A stretch of 64,000 bases of DNA from Paenibacillus sp. JZ16 (GCF_015326965.1 NZ_CP017659.1:7019001-7083000), one strand, 5' to 3'; counted from the first letter of the stretch, positions 17,945 to 26,396 are shown. Numbers and translations: made by a program. The notes: generated by a model from the letters alone, not told the origin.

Positions 17945-18979
17945 ATGAATGATTTTTTTCAATTTGTAACAGAAGAACAACGATGTGCGCTGCTCGATAA
18001 AGCCAAAAGGGTTGCAATATCGGCACTTCAGCAATATAACCTGAGATGGGTTGAGATTGAATATATCGGTATTTCGGACACGATTACATATCGAGTTAGG
18101 ACGAGCTTAGATAAAACATACTTGTTGAGAATCCATTCGGATCGACGGTGCAGTCATGAAATAGACTTAGAGCTTCAATTCCTGGATGCCCTTATTACAG
18201 CAGGTATCAAAGTGCCGACAGGTATAACCACTCCAAGTGGGTTAAGATGGTTGAAAATCGGTACGGAGGATGGATTCACCTCCACCCATGTCACCGTGAT
18301 GAAATGGGTGGAGGGTGTGCATGTCCATGAAGCACTTACAGAAGATCAAGCTTATCAGGTAGGTGTCTTGATGGCCAGAATGCATGAAACTGCACTTGAC
18401 TTCAAAAGTTCTTCTGATCTTCGTAAGCCCGTATGGGGGATGAACAGTTATAAAGAAGCGCTCGCCAAGCTGGAACGGTATGCGGGAACTTTTTTGTCGG
18501 AAGTCTCATGGTCACTGTATCAACTCGCAGCTGAAAAAGTTATATCCCAGCTTGATCATATGAAGGCTGATGATTGCAACTACGGTCTCATTCATGCCGA
18601 TTTACATTTGGGGAATGTAGTATTTGAAGGGGAAGTTCCTCATCCGATTGATTTTGGTAGATGTGGCTACGGTTTTTTTCTTTACGATCTGGCGGCGGTT
18701 ATGTTATCACTTGTTCCGTACCAAAGATTTAAAGTGCTTCAAGGATATGAAAGCATACGATTGTTGGGATCGGATTATTTTCAGTCTCTGGAGTGTTTTT
18801 TCATCATGATCATGATGGAGAATTATAGCCACCATGCCTCCAATCCAAGAGAGACAGAAAGTATAAAGGGTGAGCAAATCTATGCGCTAGCTTATATTCA
18901 TGAATATTTGCACGGACGCCCGTTTCTGCTGAATGTGGTAGAGCCCATAGAAATAGACGATGCACCAATCTCTAGTTGA
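17945..18979 (+). CDS. Phosphotransferase (aminoglycoside phosphotransferase/choline kinase fold)
   Basis: The 344-residue protein has the kinase-like catalytic loop HADLHLGNVVF near residue 219 and the DFG-like segment IDFGRCGYGFFLYDLA, with an N-terminal lobe containing TYLLRIHS for ATP contact. Members phosphorylate small molecules (antibiotics, homoserine, fructosamine, choline); the actual substrate is open. GAGGTGAG upstream of ATG 17945 fixes the start, although the frame continues to TTG 17888. The region 17.5-19.9 kb looks more AT-rich than the housekeeping genes around it. Confidence 0.75.
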   Translation: MNDFFQFVTEEQRCALLDKAKRVAISALQQYNLRWVEIEYIGISDTITYRVRTSLDKTYLLRIHSDRRCSHEIDLELQFLDALITAGIKVPTGITTPSGLRWLKIGTEDGFTSTHVTVMKWVEGVHVHEALTEDQAYQVGVLMARMHETALDFKSSSDLRKPVWGMNSYKEALAKLERYAGTFLSEVSWSLYQLAAEKVISQLDHMKADDCNYGLIHADLHLGNVVFEGEVPHPIDFGRCGYGFFLYDLAAVMLSLVPYQRFKVLQGYESIRLLGSDYFQSLECFFIMIMMENYSHHASNPRETESIKGEQIYALAYIHEYLHGRPFLLNVVEPIEIDDAPISS

Positions 18980-19042
18980 TCCGGCCATAATAGAAGGGTA
19001 TCATGATATCATAATACGTGTTACAGAATGGGAGAGAATTGC

Positions 19043-19867
19043 TTGCAAGTTACGAACCGCCCAGGTGAACATATCACCTGCTTGATCATCATGATTGCCA
19101 CCATCGTATGGGTTCAATGGACATCATTCCTTCTATCCGCGGCGTGGGGAATCGGACTGATCCTGTTAATATATACATTGTGCAAGCTAAGAAGCGTACG
19201 CAAGATATCGACTCAAATAAATGACACGGCCATCGTGGCCCTTATCATGGTGATAGGTTATATGCTCTATCATTCTTCTGGTGAAATCATCAAACATGGA
19301 TTAGCGGGGGACGATGCCTGGGCCATCATCCTATCGAGGTTAAGCCTGATATTATTTGTATTACCCTTTGCACTGGCGGCCATGTTAACGAAGAAAAAAC
19401 CGTTATACCTTGCCACGGGTTCATGGGGAACAACGATTTATTTTCCATGGATATTCAAAGGCCCGGTACAAGACCCGATCTGGCGTTTCATGCTCATTTT
19501 CCTGGTTGTCGTCTGTTCCATTTTTTCATTCTTTATTGACTGGGGACAGCCGCATTTTCTCGTTCTTATCGGTTATGCACTATCATTTGCGCTGATCAAT
19601 GCCGTCCTTGAGGAGCTGCTGTGGCGGGGATACATACTTAGTCATTTTGTAAGTGGATTTGGTGAGCTGAAAGGGCTCGGCATCGCCGGAGTTACCTTTG
19701 GTTTATACCACTACCACCTTGGTTTTTCATGGCCAGTTTGTCTGCTGTTTTCAATCTTTGGGATCATGATGGGTGGCGTGGCTATTCGTTCCAAAGGGTT
19801 GATTCCCGTGATGGTTATGCATTTTGTGATGAATGTTTTATTTGTTCTTAGCGGCATGATCCTGTAA
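19043..19867 (+). CDS. CPBP-family intramembrane metalloprotease
   Basis: This polytopic membrane protein (about eight hydrophobic segments) has the three CPBP/Abi motifs: EELLWRG (EExxxR), FGLYHYH (FxxxH) and MHFVMN (HxxxN). The family processes prenylated proteins or serves in bacteriocin self-immunity. GGGAGAG at 19030-19036 favours TTG 19043; ATG 19028 lies in frame 15 bases upstream but has no ribosome-binding site. The protein would be 274 (or 279) residues. Confidence 0.8.
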   Translation: MQVTNRPGEHITCLIIMIATIVWVQWTSFLLSAAWGIGLILLIYTLCKLRSVRKISTQINDTAIVALIMVIGYMLYHSSGEIIKHGLAGDDAWAIILSRLSLILFVLPFALAAMLTKKKPLYLATGSWGTTIYFPWIFKGPVQDPIWRFMLIFLVVVCSIFSFFIDWGQPHFLVLIGYALSFALINAVLEELLWRGYILSHFVSGFGELKGLGIAGVTFGLYHYHLGFSWPVCLLFSIFGIMMGGVAIRSKGLIPVMVMHFVMNVLFVLSGMIL

Positions 19868-19876
19868 CTTCCTAAG

Positions 19877-19903
19877 AAGGGCGTCGATAGACGTTCTTTT
19901 TTT
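19877..19903 (+). terminator. Terminator after the CPBP protease gene
   Basis: AAGGGCGTC (19877-19885) pairs with GACGTTCTT (19890-19898, two G-T pairs) across a four-base loop, followed by seven T. Confidence 0.75.
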
Positions 19904-19989
19904 GTTTTGACCGGTATGGGTAGACTATGGGACGAGCAATTTTGCGCTTGCTTTATATTTATTAAATATTTTTTTAAAAAAAGTGCAGG

Positions 19990-20008
19990 GTCAGCTTTCA
20001 GAGCTGAC
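19990..20008 (+). repeat. Perfect inverted repeat in the sigma-factor leader
   Basis: GTCAGCT (19990-19996) and AGCTGAC (20002-20008) are separated by five bases. The repeat lies just before the AAGGAGGGGAG ribosome-binding site of the ECF sigma gene and could form a hairpin or bind a regulator. There is no T run. Confidence 0.6.
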
Positions 20009-20038
20009 GTCTATGTATTTGGGAAGGAGGGGAGAGTT

Positions 20039-20593
20039 ATTGATGCTGAAACGTTAATCACGCGTATCCTGCAAGGTGATCAAGAAGCCTTTCGGGAACT
20101 GGTGAACCATTACAGCCAGCACGTGTTCCATACGGCATACTCGGTCCTGCGGGATGCCAAGGAAGCGGAAGATGCGTCGCAGGAAGTGTTTATTCAAGTA
20201 TACAAAGCTCTCCCCCAGTACCGATCTGAAGGCTTTAAAACCTGGATTACACGCATCACGCTAAATAAAGCGATTGATATGAAGAGGAAGCTTTCCCGTA
20301 AACCGCCGGAGCAGCTGCATGGCGAACATGATGAAGTGCTGGATAAACTCCCTTCCCGGGACGAAGACGTGGTTTCTCTGCTCGTACATAAGGAGAGAAG
20401 AGAGGAACTTCGAGAGAAAATTAAACAATTGCCGGACAATCACCGCGCCATTATAACGGCTTTTTATTTGGAAGAGAAAAACTACGAACAAATCGCAGCC
20501 GAGCTGGATGTCACGGTCAAGACGGTGGAATCGAAATTATACCGGGCCAGACAATGGATTCGGAAATCTTGGAAGGAGGAGGAATGGAAATGA
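20039..20593 (+). CDS. ECF-type RNA polymerase sigma factor, apparent ATT start
   Basis: The 184-residue product is an extracytoplasmic-function sigma factor: region 2 spans residues about 9-75 (AFRELVNHYSQHVFHTAYSVL, AEDASQEVFIQVYKALPQY, FKTWITRITLNKAID) and region 4 about 120-175 (LPDNHRAIITAFYLEEKNYEQIAAELDVTVKTVESKLYRAR). The frame runs upstream to TTG 19907 and ATG 19916, but that stretch crosses a terminator tail, AT-rich DNA and the leader repeat. A strong GGAAGGAGGGGAG site at 20022-20034 points to ATT at 20039 as the start. The stop overlaps the anti-sigma gene. It probably answers to envelope stress. Confidence 0.85.
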   Translation: MDAETLITRILQGDQEAFRELVNHYSQHVFHTAYSVLRDAKEAEDASQEVFIQVYKALPQYRSEGFKTWITRITLNKAIDMKRKLSRKPPEQLHGEHDEVLDKLPSRDEDVVSLLVHKERREELREKIKQLPDNHRAIITAFYLEEKNYEQIAAELDVTVKTVESKLYRARQWIRKSWKEEEWK

Positions 20594-21048
20594 ACGTAAA
20601 GGATAACGAGCTTAAGATGCTGACGGCACGATATGTTAGAGGAGAAGGCTCGGCAGAAGAACGGTCTTCTTATGAAGAGCTCATGTTATCGGATGACAGC
20701 GTGCTGGAGATCTACATGCAGGTACTGGCGGAGCTGGATTCCGAACTCCCTGGCCTGTCAGACCCGGAAGCTTTTACGCAGCAGGTGGTGGAACACGAAC
20801 AAATTAAGCCATACACCCATAGAGCACCTCTGCGGATTCAGGAACGCCCGAAGCGATGGTACGAACGCGCGATCGTTCACTACACCATTGCCGCCTCCAT
20901 TACCATGCTGTTTCTCTTCACCGGGGCTTTTGACCGACTTCTTCCCGGCGAAATGAATCATGATGTTCCATTATCCGAAACACCTTCCTACAGTGAGCAA
21001 TGGGTAGAAAAAACAACGGGCTGGCTTGACCAGCTATTGTCCAGATAA
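20590..21048 (+). CDS. Probable anti-sigma factor (single-pass membrane protein)
   Basis: The 152-residue protein has a cytoplasmic N-terminal helical domain (about residues 1-60, MLTARYVRGEGSAEERSSYEELM, resembling the start of zinc-less anti-sigma domains) and one membrane segment (HYTIAASITMLFLFTGAF) near residue 105. The remaining 35 residues would be outside. No HxxxCxxC zinc motif is present. ATG 20590 overlaps the sigma stop as ATGA and lies seven bases after GGAGGAGGA. Assignment rests on position and topology. Confidence 0.7.
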   Translation: MNVKDNELKMLTARYVRGEGSAEERSSYEELMLSDDSVLEIYMQVLAELDSELPGLSDPEAFTQQVVEHEQIKPYTHRAPLRIQERPKRWYERAIVHYTIAASITMLFLFTGAFDRLLPGEMNHDVPLSETPSYSEQWVEKTTGWLDQLLSR

Positions 21049-21071
21049 GAAAAAAGAAAGGAAGATGCCAA

Positions 21072-22187
21072 GTGCAACCGCAAAAAAGTAAAGGGTTTGC
21101 CTTTATATTAAATATCCTTCCGGGCCTCGGCCATTATTATTGGGGGAGAAAGGGACGCGCCCTGCTATATCCGTTCTTGTTCTTCGGAAGCCTGTTCGGT
21201 GGATTTGTGCTTGGGATCATGACGGCTTCCGACGCGGTTTTTGCGCTGGGAATTATCGGAGCCTTAATGATCTGGGGAATCAGCATGCTTGACCTGCTAA
21301 TTGCTTTGATCCGGTATACGCCTATAACGATTATCCACGATGAATATGGACGTCCGATGGAGATTCGTCAGGAAAAGAGTGATGAGTCAGAACGCTTTTA
21401 TACCATATTGCTGTCCTTCATACCCGGTTTGGGGCATTTTCAACTGGGATTGATGCAGCGAGGGTTGTCATTCCTGATCGCATTCTTCGGACTTGGAACG
21501 ATTCTGCTGTTCTTGACAGGCTTGACTCACGAATCGGTATTCCTGCTGTTTCTGGGCATGCTGCCTATTATTTGGCTCTACTGCATGTTTGATGTGGTTC
21601 AGCTGGTTCACCGTAAGCAAGCTGGAGAATTTCTTATCGATCGTACGCTGTTTGATGAGCTCGAGAGCGGCAGAGAGAGCGGACGCCGGAGTAAAGTGTT
21701 TGCCACCTTGTTATCGGCGTTTCCCGGAGCGGGTCAAATGTATTTGGGATTGCAAAAACGCGGACTGCAGCTCATGGTCCTATTTCTTGGCAGCATTTAT
21801 GTGTTGGATGTACTCAAGCTGTCGCTGTTCCTGTTCTTGATTCCGTTGATCTGGTTTTATGCATTCTTTGACGGTCTGCAGCAAGTAAGCCGTTACGGCA
21901 GGGAGCCGCTGCGCGATCGACCGATCATCTCGGGACTTGGGAATCAGCAGCGCTGGCTCGGACTTGGACTGCTTGTACTCGGTATCTATTTCGTATTTAG
22001 CAGTGTTGTGATGCCTTATATCGATACACATTTTCCTCATCTGCAGCTGGATTACCGCATTCGTTCCTACTTGAAGACCGCGATTATCGCCGTTCTTCTT
22101 ATCGGAGGAGGAATCAAGCTGATGACTGGCTCGAAAAAGGATTCGTTAAGGGGAGAGCGCTCATATTATGATACCGACAACGAATGA
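21072..22187 (+). CDS. Polytopic membrane protein with three internal repeats
   Basis: The 371-residue protein starts with GTG 21072 and lies 23 bases after the anti-sigma gene. Three units each open with a glycine-rich turn and two hydrophobic segments: LPGLGHYYWGRKGRA (residue ~15), IPGLGHFQLGLMQRG (~117) and FPGAGQMYLGLQKRG (~217). This pattern resembles the TM2-domain turn (PGxGxxYLG). A final pair of hydrophobic segments follows near residues 300 and 335. No function is known; the position suggests it belongs to the ECF sigma response, as a sensor or effector. Confidence 0.7.
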   Translation: MQPQKSKGFAFILNILPGLGHYYWGRKGRALLYPFLFFGSLFGGFVLGIMTASDAVFALGIIGALMIWGISMLDLLIALIRYTPITIIHDEYGRPMEIRQEKSDESERFYTILLSFIPGLGHFQLGLMQRGLSFLIAFFGLGTILLFLTGLTHESVFLLFLGMLPIIWLYCMFDVVQLVHRKQAGEFLIDRTLFDELESGRESGRRSKVFATLLSAFPGAGQMYLGLQKRGLQLMVLFLGSIYVLDVLKLSLFLFLIPLIWFYAFFDGLQQVSRYGREPLRDRPIISGLGNQQRWLGLGLLVLGIYFVFSSVVMPYIDTHFPHLQLDYRIRSYLKTAIIAVLLIGGGIKLMTGSKKDSLRGERSYYDTDNE

Positions 22188-22368
22188 GATGTCCATTCAA
22201 GATTTGGGAAACATTCATCGAAGTCTGAACGGCAATGGCGAGTAGGTACACTCTCCAGGGGACTATCCTTGCTCGTACCCGGTATATATTCAGCATTCTT
22301 CTCATCGGGTTTCTGACCTTCTGCACAGAACCAAAAATAGATATGAACGAGATATGGAGGGAGATATC

Positions 22369-22509
22369 GTGGCCAAGAATCTGTATTACCTGTTGTATAT
22401 TGCTCTATTTGTTGTGACTTGTTTGTTTATCTTCAATGCTTATGCATCACCGGATCAGGTACCTGCGCCTTCGATCTCTTTAACGGAGCATGAGCAGAAT
22501 CGCCTATAG
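22369..22509 (+). CDS. 46-residue membrane peptide
   Basis: GTG 22369 follows GGAGGGAG by about seven bases and opens 46 codons to TAG 22507-22509. The peptide has a positively charged start (VAKNLYY), one hydrophobic segment (LLYIALFVVTCLFIFNAYA) and a short polar tail (PDQVPAPSISLTEHEQ). Alanine residues before SPDQ could make a signal-peptidase site, so it may be secreted or stay anchored. A strong terminator follows at once. No family is recognised. Confidence 0.55.
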   Translation: MAKNLYYLLYIALFVVTCLFIFNAYASPDQVPAPSISLTEHEQNRL

Positions 22510-22520
22510 TTTATATAAAG

Positions 22521-22562
22521 AAAAAACCTGTAAACGATTTTGAATCGTTTTACAGGTTTTTT
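22521..22562. terminator. Bidirectional terminator between convergent genes
   Basis: AAAAAACCTGTAAACGATT pairs with AATCGTTTTACAGGTTTTTT around a short loop; A and T tracts on both sides let it work in both directions. The minus-strand SdpI-like gene has its stop codon (22550-22552) inside the stem. Confidence 0.85.
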
Positions 22563-22843
22563 AATTTTCGTTCAACGAGTATGTATATCAGGATAAAAAC
22601 GATCACGGTAGCAATGCCTGTCGTCATGAAATGGCCGGTAAGCCTGGCGATCAGCAGCAGGATGACTCCAAAAATCATCAGCAGCAGACTGACATAGGCG
22701 TTGGCAACTTTAAAGTTCCGTTCATTTTTGAGAGATGACGTAGTTTTATACGCATAAAAACTCTTGGAACTTTTGGGCGGAATCAAAAAGAGGACCAAAC
22801 CATACAAAACAAATACGATGCCAATGGCTAAACTTTCGAGCAT
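22550..22843 (-). CDS. SdpI-family membrane protein
   Basis: The 97-residue protein has three hydrophobic segments (about residues 6-22, 52-68 and 72-90) and between the first and second the block FYAYKTTSSLKNERNFKVAN, which corresponds to the conserved GYRTxxSMKNxxxWxxAN motif of SdpI. SdpI proteins in Bacillus give immunity to the SdpC toxin, but most family members have no known role. It has its own start context (TAGGAGTG) and is separated from mtnB upstream by an inverted repeat. Confidence 0.7.
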   Translation of the reverse strand: MLESLAIGIVFVLYGLVLFLIPPKSSKSFYAYKTTSSLKNERNFKVANAYVSLLLMIFGVILLLIARLTGHFMTTGIATVIVFILIYILVERKLKNL

Positions 22844-22871
22844 CCCTACACACTCCTAACGGAAATATAAC

Positions 22872-22913
22872 GCCGGATGCACCCCAAGAACGCTGGATAA
22901 GGGAGCATCCGGC
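22872..22913 (-). terminator. Inverted repeat after mtnB, possible terminator
   Basis: GCCGGATGC (22872-22880) and GCATCCGGC (22905-22913) form a perfect nine-base stem with a 24-base loop, 33 bases beyond the mtnB stop. Read on the minus strand it is followed only by GTTATATTTCC, so termination may be weak. Confidence 0.5.
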
Positions 22914-22946
22914 TGTTCAAGCCCTATATCTGCAAATATGAATATA

Positions 22947-23603
22947 TTACTTGGATCCGGCTGCATTCAGAAGCAGACGACGGTAGGCGTATTCGAATAT
23001 AAACTCAAATGCCTCCAGATGTTTCTTGGCTTCGAATGCATTTTTGCCCCAGGCATAGATGCCGTGGTTACGCAGCAATATGCCGGGTACCGCAGGATCG
23101 AGCGCATCCGGAACGAGCTCTGCAATCCGTGGAATCTCTGCGTAGTTCGGCAGGATCGGAATGCGAATCGCGGCGTCCTCTTCCCAAATATTAAAGGCTT
23201 TGATCAGCTCGATTCCTTGGGCAGGGACATAACCTTGTTCCCCATACCAATCGCTGATCAGATTGTTATCAATGGTGTGCACATGGAAAATGGCACCGCA
23301 GCCGGTCTTGCGATAAATTTCGCAGTGAATCAAGGTTTCCGCGCTAGGTTTTAAGCCGGTTGCTTCGCAAGGCACGCCGTTCTGATCCACAAAAAGATAA
23401 TCTTCAGGCGTATGTACCGACTTGTCTTTTCCGCTGGCTGTCACCGCAAAATAAAACTGCTCCGGGTTGAACTCGCCAACACGGACAGATAGATTACCGC
23501 TGGTGCCGGGGAACCAGTTTCTAGAAGCGAACAGTTCCTTGATCCCTCTAAGATCCTGCAGGGCAGCTTGTTTCTGTTCAAGCTGGATATCTGAAAATGC
23601 CAC
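22947..23603 (-). CDS. mtnB: Methylthioribulose-1-phosphate dehydratase
   Basis: MtnB, a class II aldolase-fold zinc enzyme, dehydrates 5-methylthioribulose-1-phosphate to diketo-methylthiopentyl-1-phosphate in methionine salvage. The 218 residues show NWFPGTSGNLSVR, KPSAETLIHCEIY, the zinc ligands in IFHVHT, and ILLRNHGIYAWG. The start is GTG directly after the mtnX stop (TAA-GTG), behind AGGAGGTG inside mtnX. It is the last gene of the proBAC-mtnWXB operon. Confidence 0.92.
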   Translation of the reverse strand: MAFSDIQLEQKQAALQDLRGIKELFASRNWFPGTSGNLSVRVGEFNPEQFYFAVTASGKDKSVHTPEDYLFVDQNGVPCEATGLKPSAETLIHCEIYRKTGCGAIFHVHTIDNNLISDWYGEQGYVPAQGIELIKAFNIWEEDAAIRIPILPNYAEIPRIAELVPDALDPAVPGILLRNHGIYAWGKNAFEAKKHLEAFEFIFEYAYRRLLLNAAGSK

Positions 23604-24284
23604 TTACAGCACCTCCTGTTTAAACTTGTCTTTCATGTCGTTCTGGATATCGGTAAATGTCTCGAAGGGTACATGATGTACGCCTATCTTCCTGCATTGC
23701 TCGGTGAGCGATGAGCGGGAATAAACCAGATCCGCTTGCTTGGCACCTTCAAAATCGGTCAGGCTGTCACCGATCAGAATGCGGTAATACCGGTCGGCCG
23801 GAAAACGGTCCATCACCGTGACCTTGCACATGCCGCAGTCGTTATGGCAGGATTCCTTGCAAGGATGAGGCCAGGTAATCTCAATGTGATCCCCTTCGAA
23901 ATTGGAGCCGTTGCAGAAGATATGGTCTGCCGGGATGCCAAAAGGCTTCAGCAGAGGATCGACAAAGAAATCGATGCCGCCGCTTGTAACGTAGAATTCA
24001 ATCTGTTCGGATTTTAAATAATCCAGGAATGCACTGAAGCCTTCCCGAATCCCTGCATGGTTTAGAACATATTCGGTAATTTCTTCTCTCATGGAGGAAG
24101 GGAAGAGCGCGAACATGCGGCCTACGCCTTCCCGAATTGAAATGGTGCGGTCAAGCGTGTCCTGCATGATCGACTCAAAGCCTTCCGGTTTGAAGTGCTT
24201 CATAATGGCGACGATGTTATCGTTGTTTGTGATGGTTCCGTCGAAATCACAAAAAATGATCGGCTGTTTATCTCCAGATGTCAT
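23604..24284 (-). CDS. mtnX: 2-hydroxy-3-keto-5-methylthiopentenyl-1-phosphate phosphatase
   Basis: MtnX removes phosphate from the product of MtnW to give the acireductone. The 226-residue HAD-type protein has motif I FCDFDGTITNND, motif II VTSGGIDFF, and motif IV IGDSLTDFEGA, with the cysteine-rich insert CKESCHNDCGMCK characteristic of MtnX. It overlaps mtnW by four bases. Confidence 0.93.
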   Translation of the reverse strand: MTSGDKQPIIFCDFDGTITNNDNIVAIMKHFKPEGFESIMQDTLDRTISIREGVGRMFALFPSSMREEITEYVLNHAGIREGFSAFLDYLKSEQIEFYVTSGGIDFFVDPLLKPFGIPADHIFCNGSNFEGDHIEITWPHPCKESCHNDCGMCKVTVMDRFPADRYYRILIGDSLTDFEGAKQADLVYSRSSLTEQCRKIGVHHVPFETFTDIQNDMKDKFKQEVL

Positions 24285-25495
24285 ACTTCTCCTCCCCAGA
24301 TGTCCAATGCGGCTTTCAGCTCTTCGTGTTCCTCGGCAAAGTGGGCGAGTGGCACGGATTTCATCGTCGCCTCGATCGCTTGTACAAAGGCTTTGCCGCC
24401 CGCTTCGGTTCCCATCGGATGTCCGTGGATTCCGCCGCCAGCGTTAACGACCACATCGGTGCCAAAGTCCCGGATGATGCGGGGAACGAGTCCAGGATGA
24501 ATTCCTGCGGATGGTACCGGCATGCTTCGTTTCACGCCAAGTTTAGCGCTGTGCAGCTCGTCGCGTATCGCGAGATTCTCTTCTCTCGGCATCGTTACCG
24601 ATCCGTAAGGAGAAGGGAAGAGCACCAGATCCGCGCCGGCAATCCGCATCAGCTGGCCGAGCAGCAGCGGAGCCGTTATCCCATAGTACGGAGAAGGATA
24701 AATGGCCCCGGCAAGCGCAGGGTGAGCCGCAATAGGCACGGTGATATCCGGATCACTGCTTAACTCTTGCAAAACGTCATACCCATAGGACAGCACATTA
24801 AAGAGCAGGGCGTTAGCGCCGGCATCAATCGCACGCAGCGCTTGCTCACGCAGCCTCGACGTCCGTCCGGTCAGATTGGCTGCATACAGCAGTTTTTTGC
24901 CTGTCTGTTGTTCCACGTCGGCAGCAGCCTGGATGCACATGCTGACCCGTTTTTCGATTGGGGTGAGGTCGTTCTCGAACAGGATTTCATCATCTTTGAT
25001 AAGATCCACCCCACCAAGCGCCTGACGGATAAATTGGGCTCTAAGCTCGTCCGCATTCAGTCCGATTACTGACTTGAATATGCTCATGAGCAGAGGGCGG
25101 TCATGGACGCCGAGTAGATCGCGGACTCCGTCGATGCCATATTTCGGTCCGGGAAACGCACTCAAGAAGTCGGGAGACAAATCCAGGGAAGTCAGTTTGA
25201 TGCGCCCGTCCATGGAAATTTTGCCGAACACGGTCACCAGCAGGGCTGGGATATCCCGGCTGAAATTAATGTCCGGATAAGCAATGCTGACGTCCGCATA
25301 CCGGCTGCCTGGCTCCCAGCCCTCGTGAACCTGAATGTCAACAACTTCGCCAAGATGCTTCTGCATCGCTTCACGCTTGGCTTGCGGCAGCTCGGTCCAG
25401 CTGCCGACCGTCATGCCAACGGCGATGGAAGTCGCCTTCTTACGAAAATCCGCCTGGTCGTCATAGATTCGGTACGTTGCGATACAGCGGCTCAT
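24281..25495 (-). CDS. mtnW: 2,3-diketo-5-methylthiopentyl-1-phosphate enolase (RuBisCO-like protein)
   Basis: MtnW is the RuBisCO-like enolase of the Bacillus-type methionine salvage pathway. The 404 residues include the metal-site block GGVDLIKDDE, the first-lysine region KYGIDGVRDLLG, and FPSPYGSVTMPREEN replacing true RuBisCO loop residues. It overlaps proC by four bases (ATGA), which places methionine salvage in the proline operon. MtnW/MtnX separate enzymes replace the MtnC fusion used elsewhere. Confidence 0.94.
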   Translation of the reverse strand: MSRCIATYRIYDDQADFRKKATSIAVGMTVGSWTELPQAKREAMQKHLGEVVDIQVHEGWEPGSRYADVSIAYPDINFSRDIPALLVTVFGKISMDGRIKLTSLDLSPDFLSAFPGPKYGIDGVRDLLGVHDRPLLMSIFKSVIGLNADELRAQFIRQALGGVDLIKDDEILFENDLTPIEKRVSMCIQAAADVEQQTGKKLLYAANLTGRTSRLREQALRAIDAGANALLFNVLSYGYDVLQELSSDPDITVPIAAHPALAGAIYPSPYYGITAPLLLGQLMRIAGADLVLFPSPYGSVTMPREENLAIRDELHSAKLGVKRSMPVPSAGIHPGLVPRIIRDFGTDVVVNAGGGIHGHPMGTEAGGKAFVQAIEATMKSVPLAHFAEEHEELKAALDIWGGEV

Positions 25496-26361
25496 GAGAT
25501 CTGCTCCTTCAGCATGGCGCCCATTTCTTTGGAACGCTCAGCACAGCGGTTCACGGCGGCAATGACGGTTTCGAAGAAATCGCCTTTATCGAGCGTTTCG
25601 AGGGCCGCTTGCGTTGATCCGTTCGGCGATGTAATTTTCGCACGAAGCGATGAAGGCTGTTCCCCGGTCTGCTGCACCATCCGGGCGGCGCCCAGAATGG
25701 TTTGGAGTGTCAGCTCGCGGCTTTGTTCCGGCGTCAAGCCGCCGCGGATCCCTGCGGCAGTCATGGCTTCCATCATGTAATAGAAGTAAGCCGGACCACT
25801 GCCGGATATACCGGTCAGGATATCCATCTTCTCTTCTTCAATGACCGTTACATTACCAACAGCTTCGAACAAGGTCATGACCAGTTGGCGCTGTTCTTCG
25901 CTGATTTCCTTCGAGAACGCGATTCCTGTGGAACCAAGCCCGATGGAGGCGGATGTATTCGGCATCGTACGTGCAATGGGCTGCTGGGTTCCAAGCAGCG
26001 TCTGCGTCGTATAAATCGAAAGTCCGGCAATCACGGAGATGATCAATTGATCGCTTGAGAGCTTCGGTCCCAGTTCTTTTAACGCTTTAGCAGCATCCTT
26101 CGGTTTCATGGCAAGCACGATCACCGGTGAAGTTTTCAGAATTTCGATTTTAGCGGCATCGTCGTTATTGATCTGGACACCATAGCGCTCACTCAGTTCC
26201 TGAAGGCGTTGAACATTGCTCCGATTAAGCATCGTAATATTCTCAGGAAGCACGACAGAACGGCTGACTAATCCTCGTACGATCGCTTCGGCCATCGAGC
26301 CGGCGCCGTAGAAGGTGATTGCTTTATCTATTAAAGGTCGGTTCTGCGGGGATTGGCACAT
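25492..26361 (-). CDS. proC: Pyrroline-5-carboxylate reductase
   Basis: ProC reduces pyrroline-5-carboxylate to proline with NAD(P)H, the last step of proline synthesis. The 289 residues contain FYGAGSMAEAIVRGL (Rossmann motif), VLAMKP, and the signature block GISGSGPAYFYYMMEAM, followed by TSPNGSTQAALE. AAAGGAGGAAAT precedes the start. It is 35 bases downstream of proA and overlaps mtnW. Confidence 0.95.
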   Translation of the reverse strand: MCQSPQNRPLIDKAITFYGAGSMAEAIVRGLVSRSVVLPENITMLNRSNVQRLQELSERYGVQINNDDAAKIEILKTSPVIVLAMKPKDAAKALKELGPKLSSDQLIISVIAGLSIYTTQTLLGTQQPIARTMPNTSASIGLGSTGIAFSKEISEEQRQLVMTLFEAVGNVTVIEEEKMDILTGISGSGPAYFYYMMEAMTAAGIRGGLTPEQSRELTLQTILGAARMVQQTGEQPSSLRAKITSPNGSTQAALETLDKGDFFETVIAAVNRCAERSKEMGAMLKEQIS

Positions 26362-26396
26362 CGTTATTTCCTCCTTTATGGCTTTAGATGAATGAT

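Noticed and set aside
22235-22417. 60-codon plus-strand frame upstream of the 46-residue peptide
   Set aside because: No ribosome-binding site, and it overlaps the better supported GTG-started frame at 22369.
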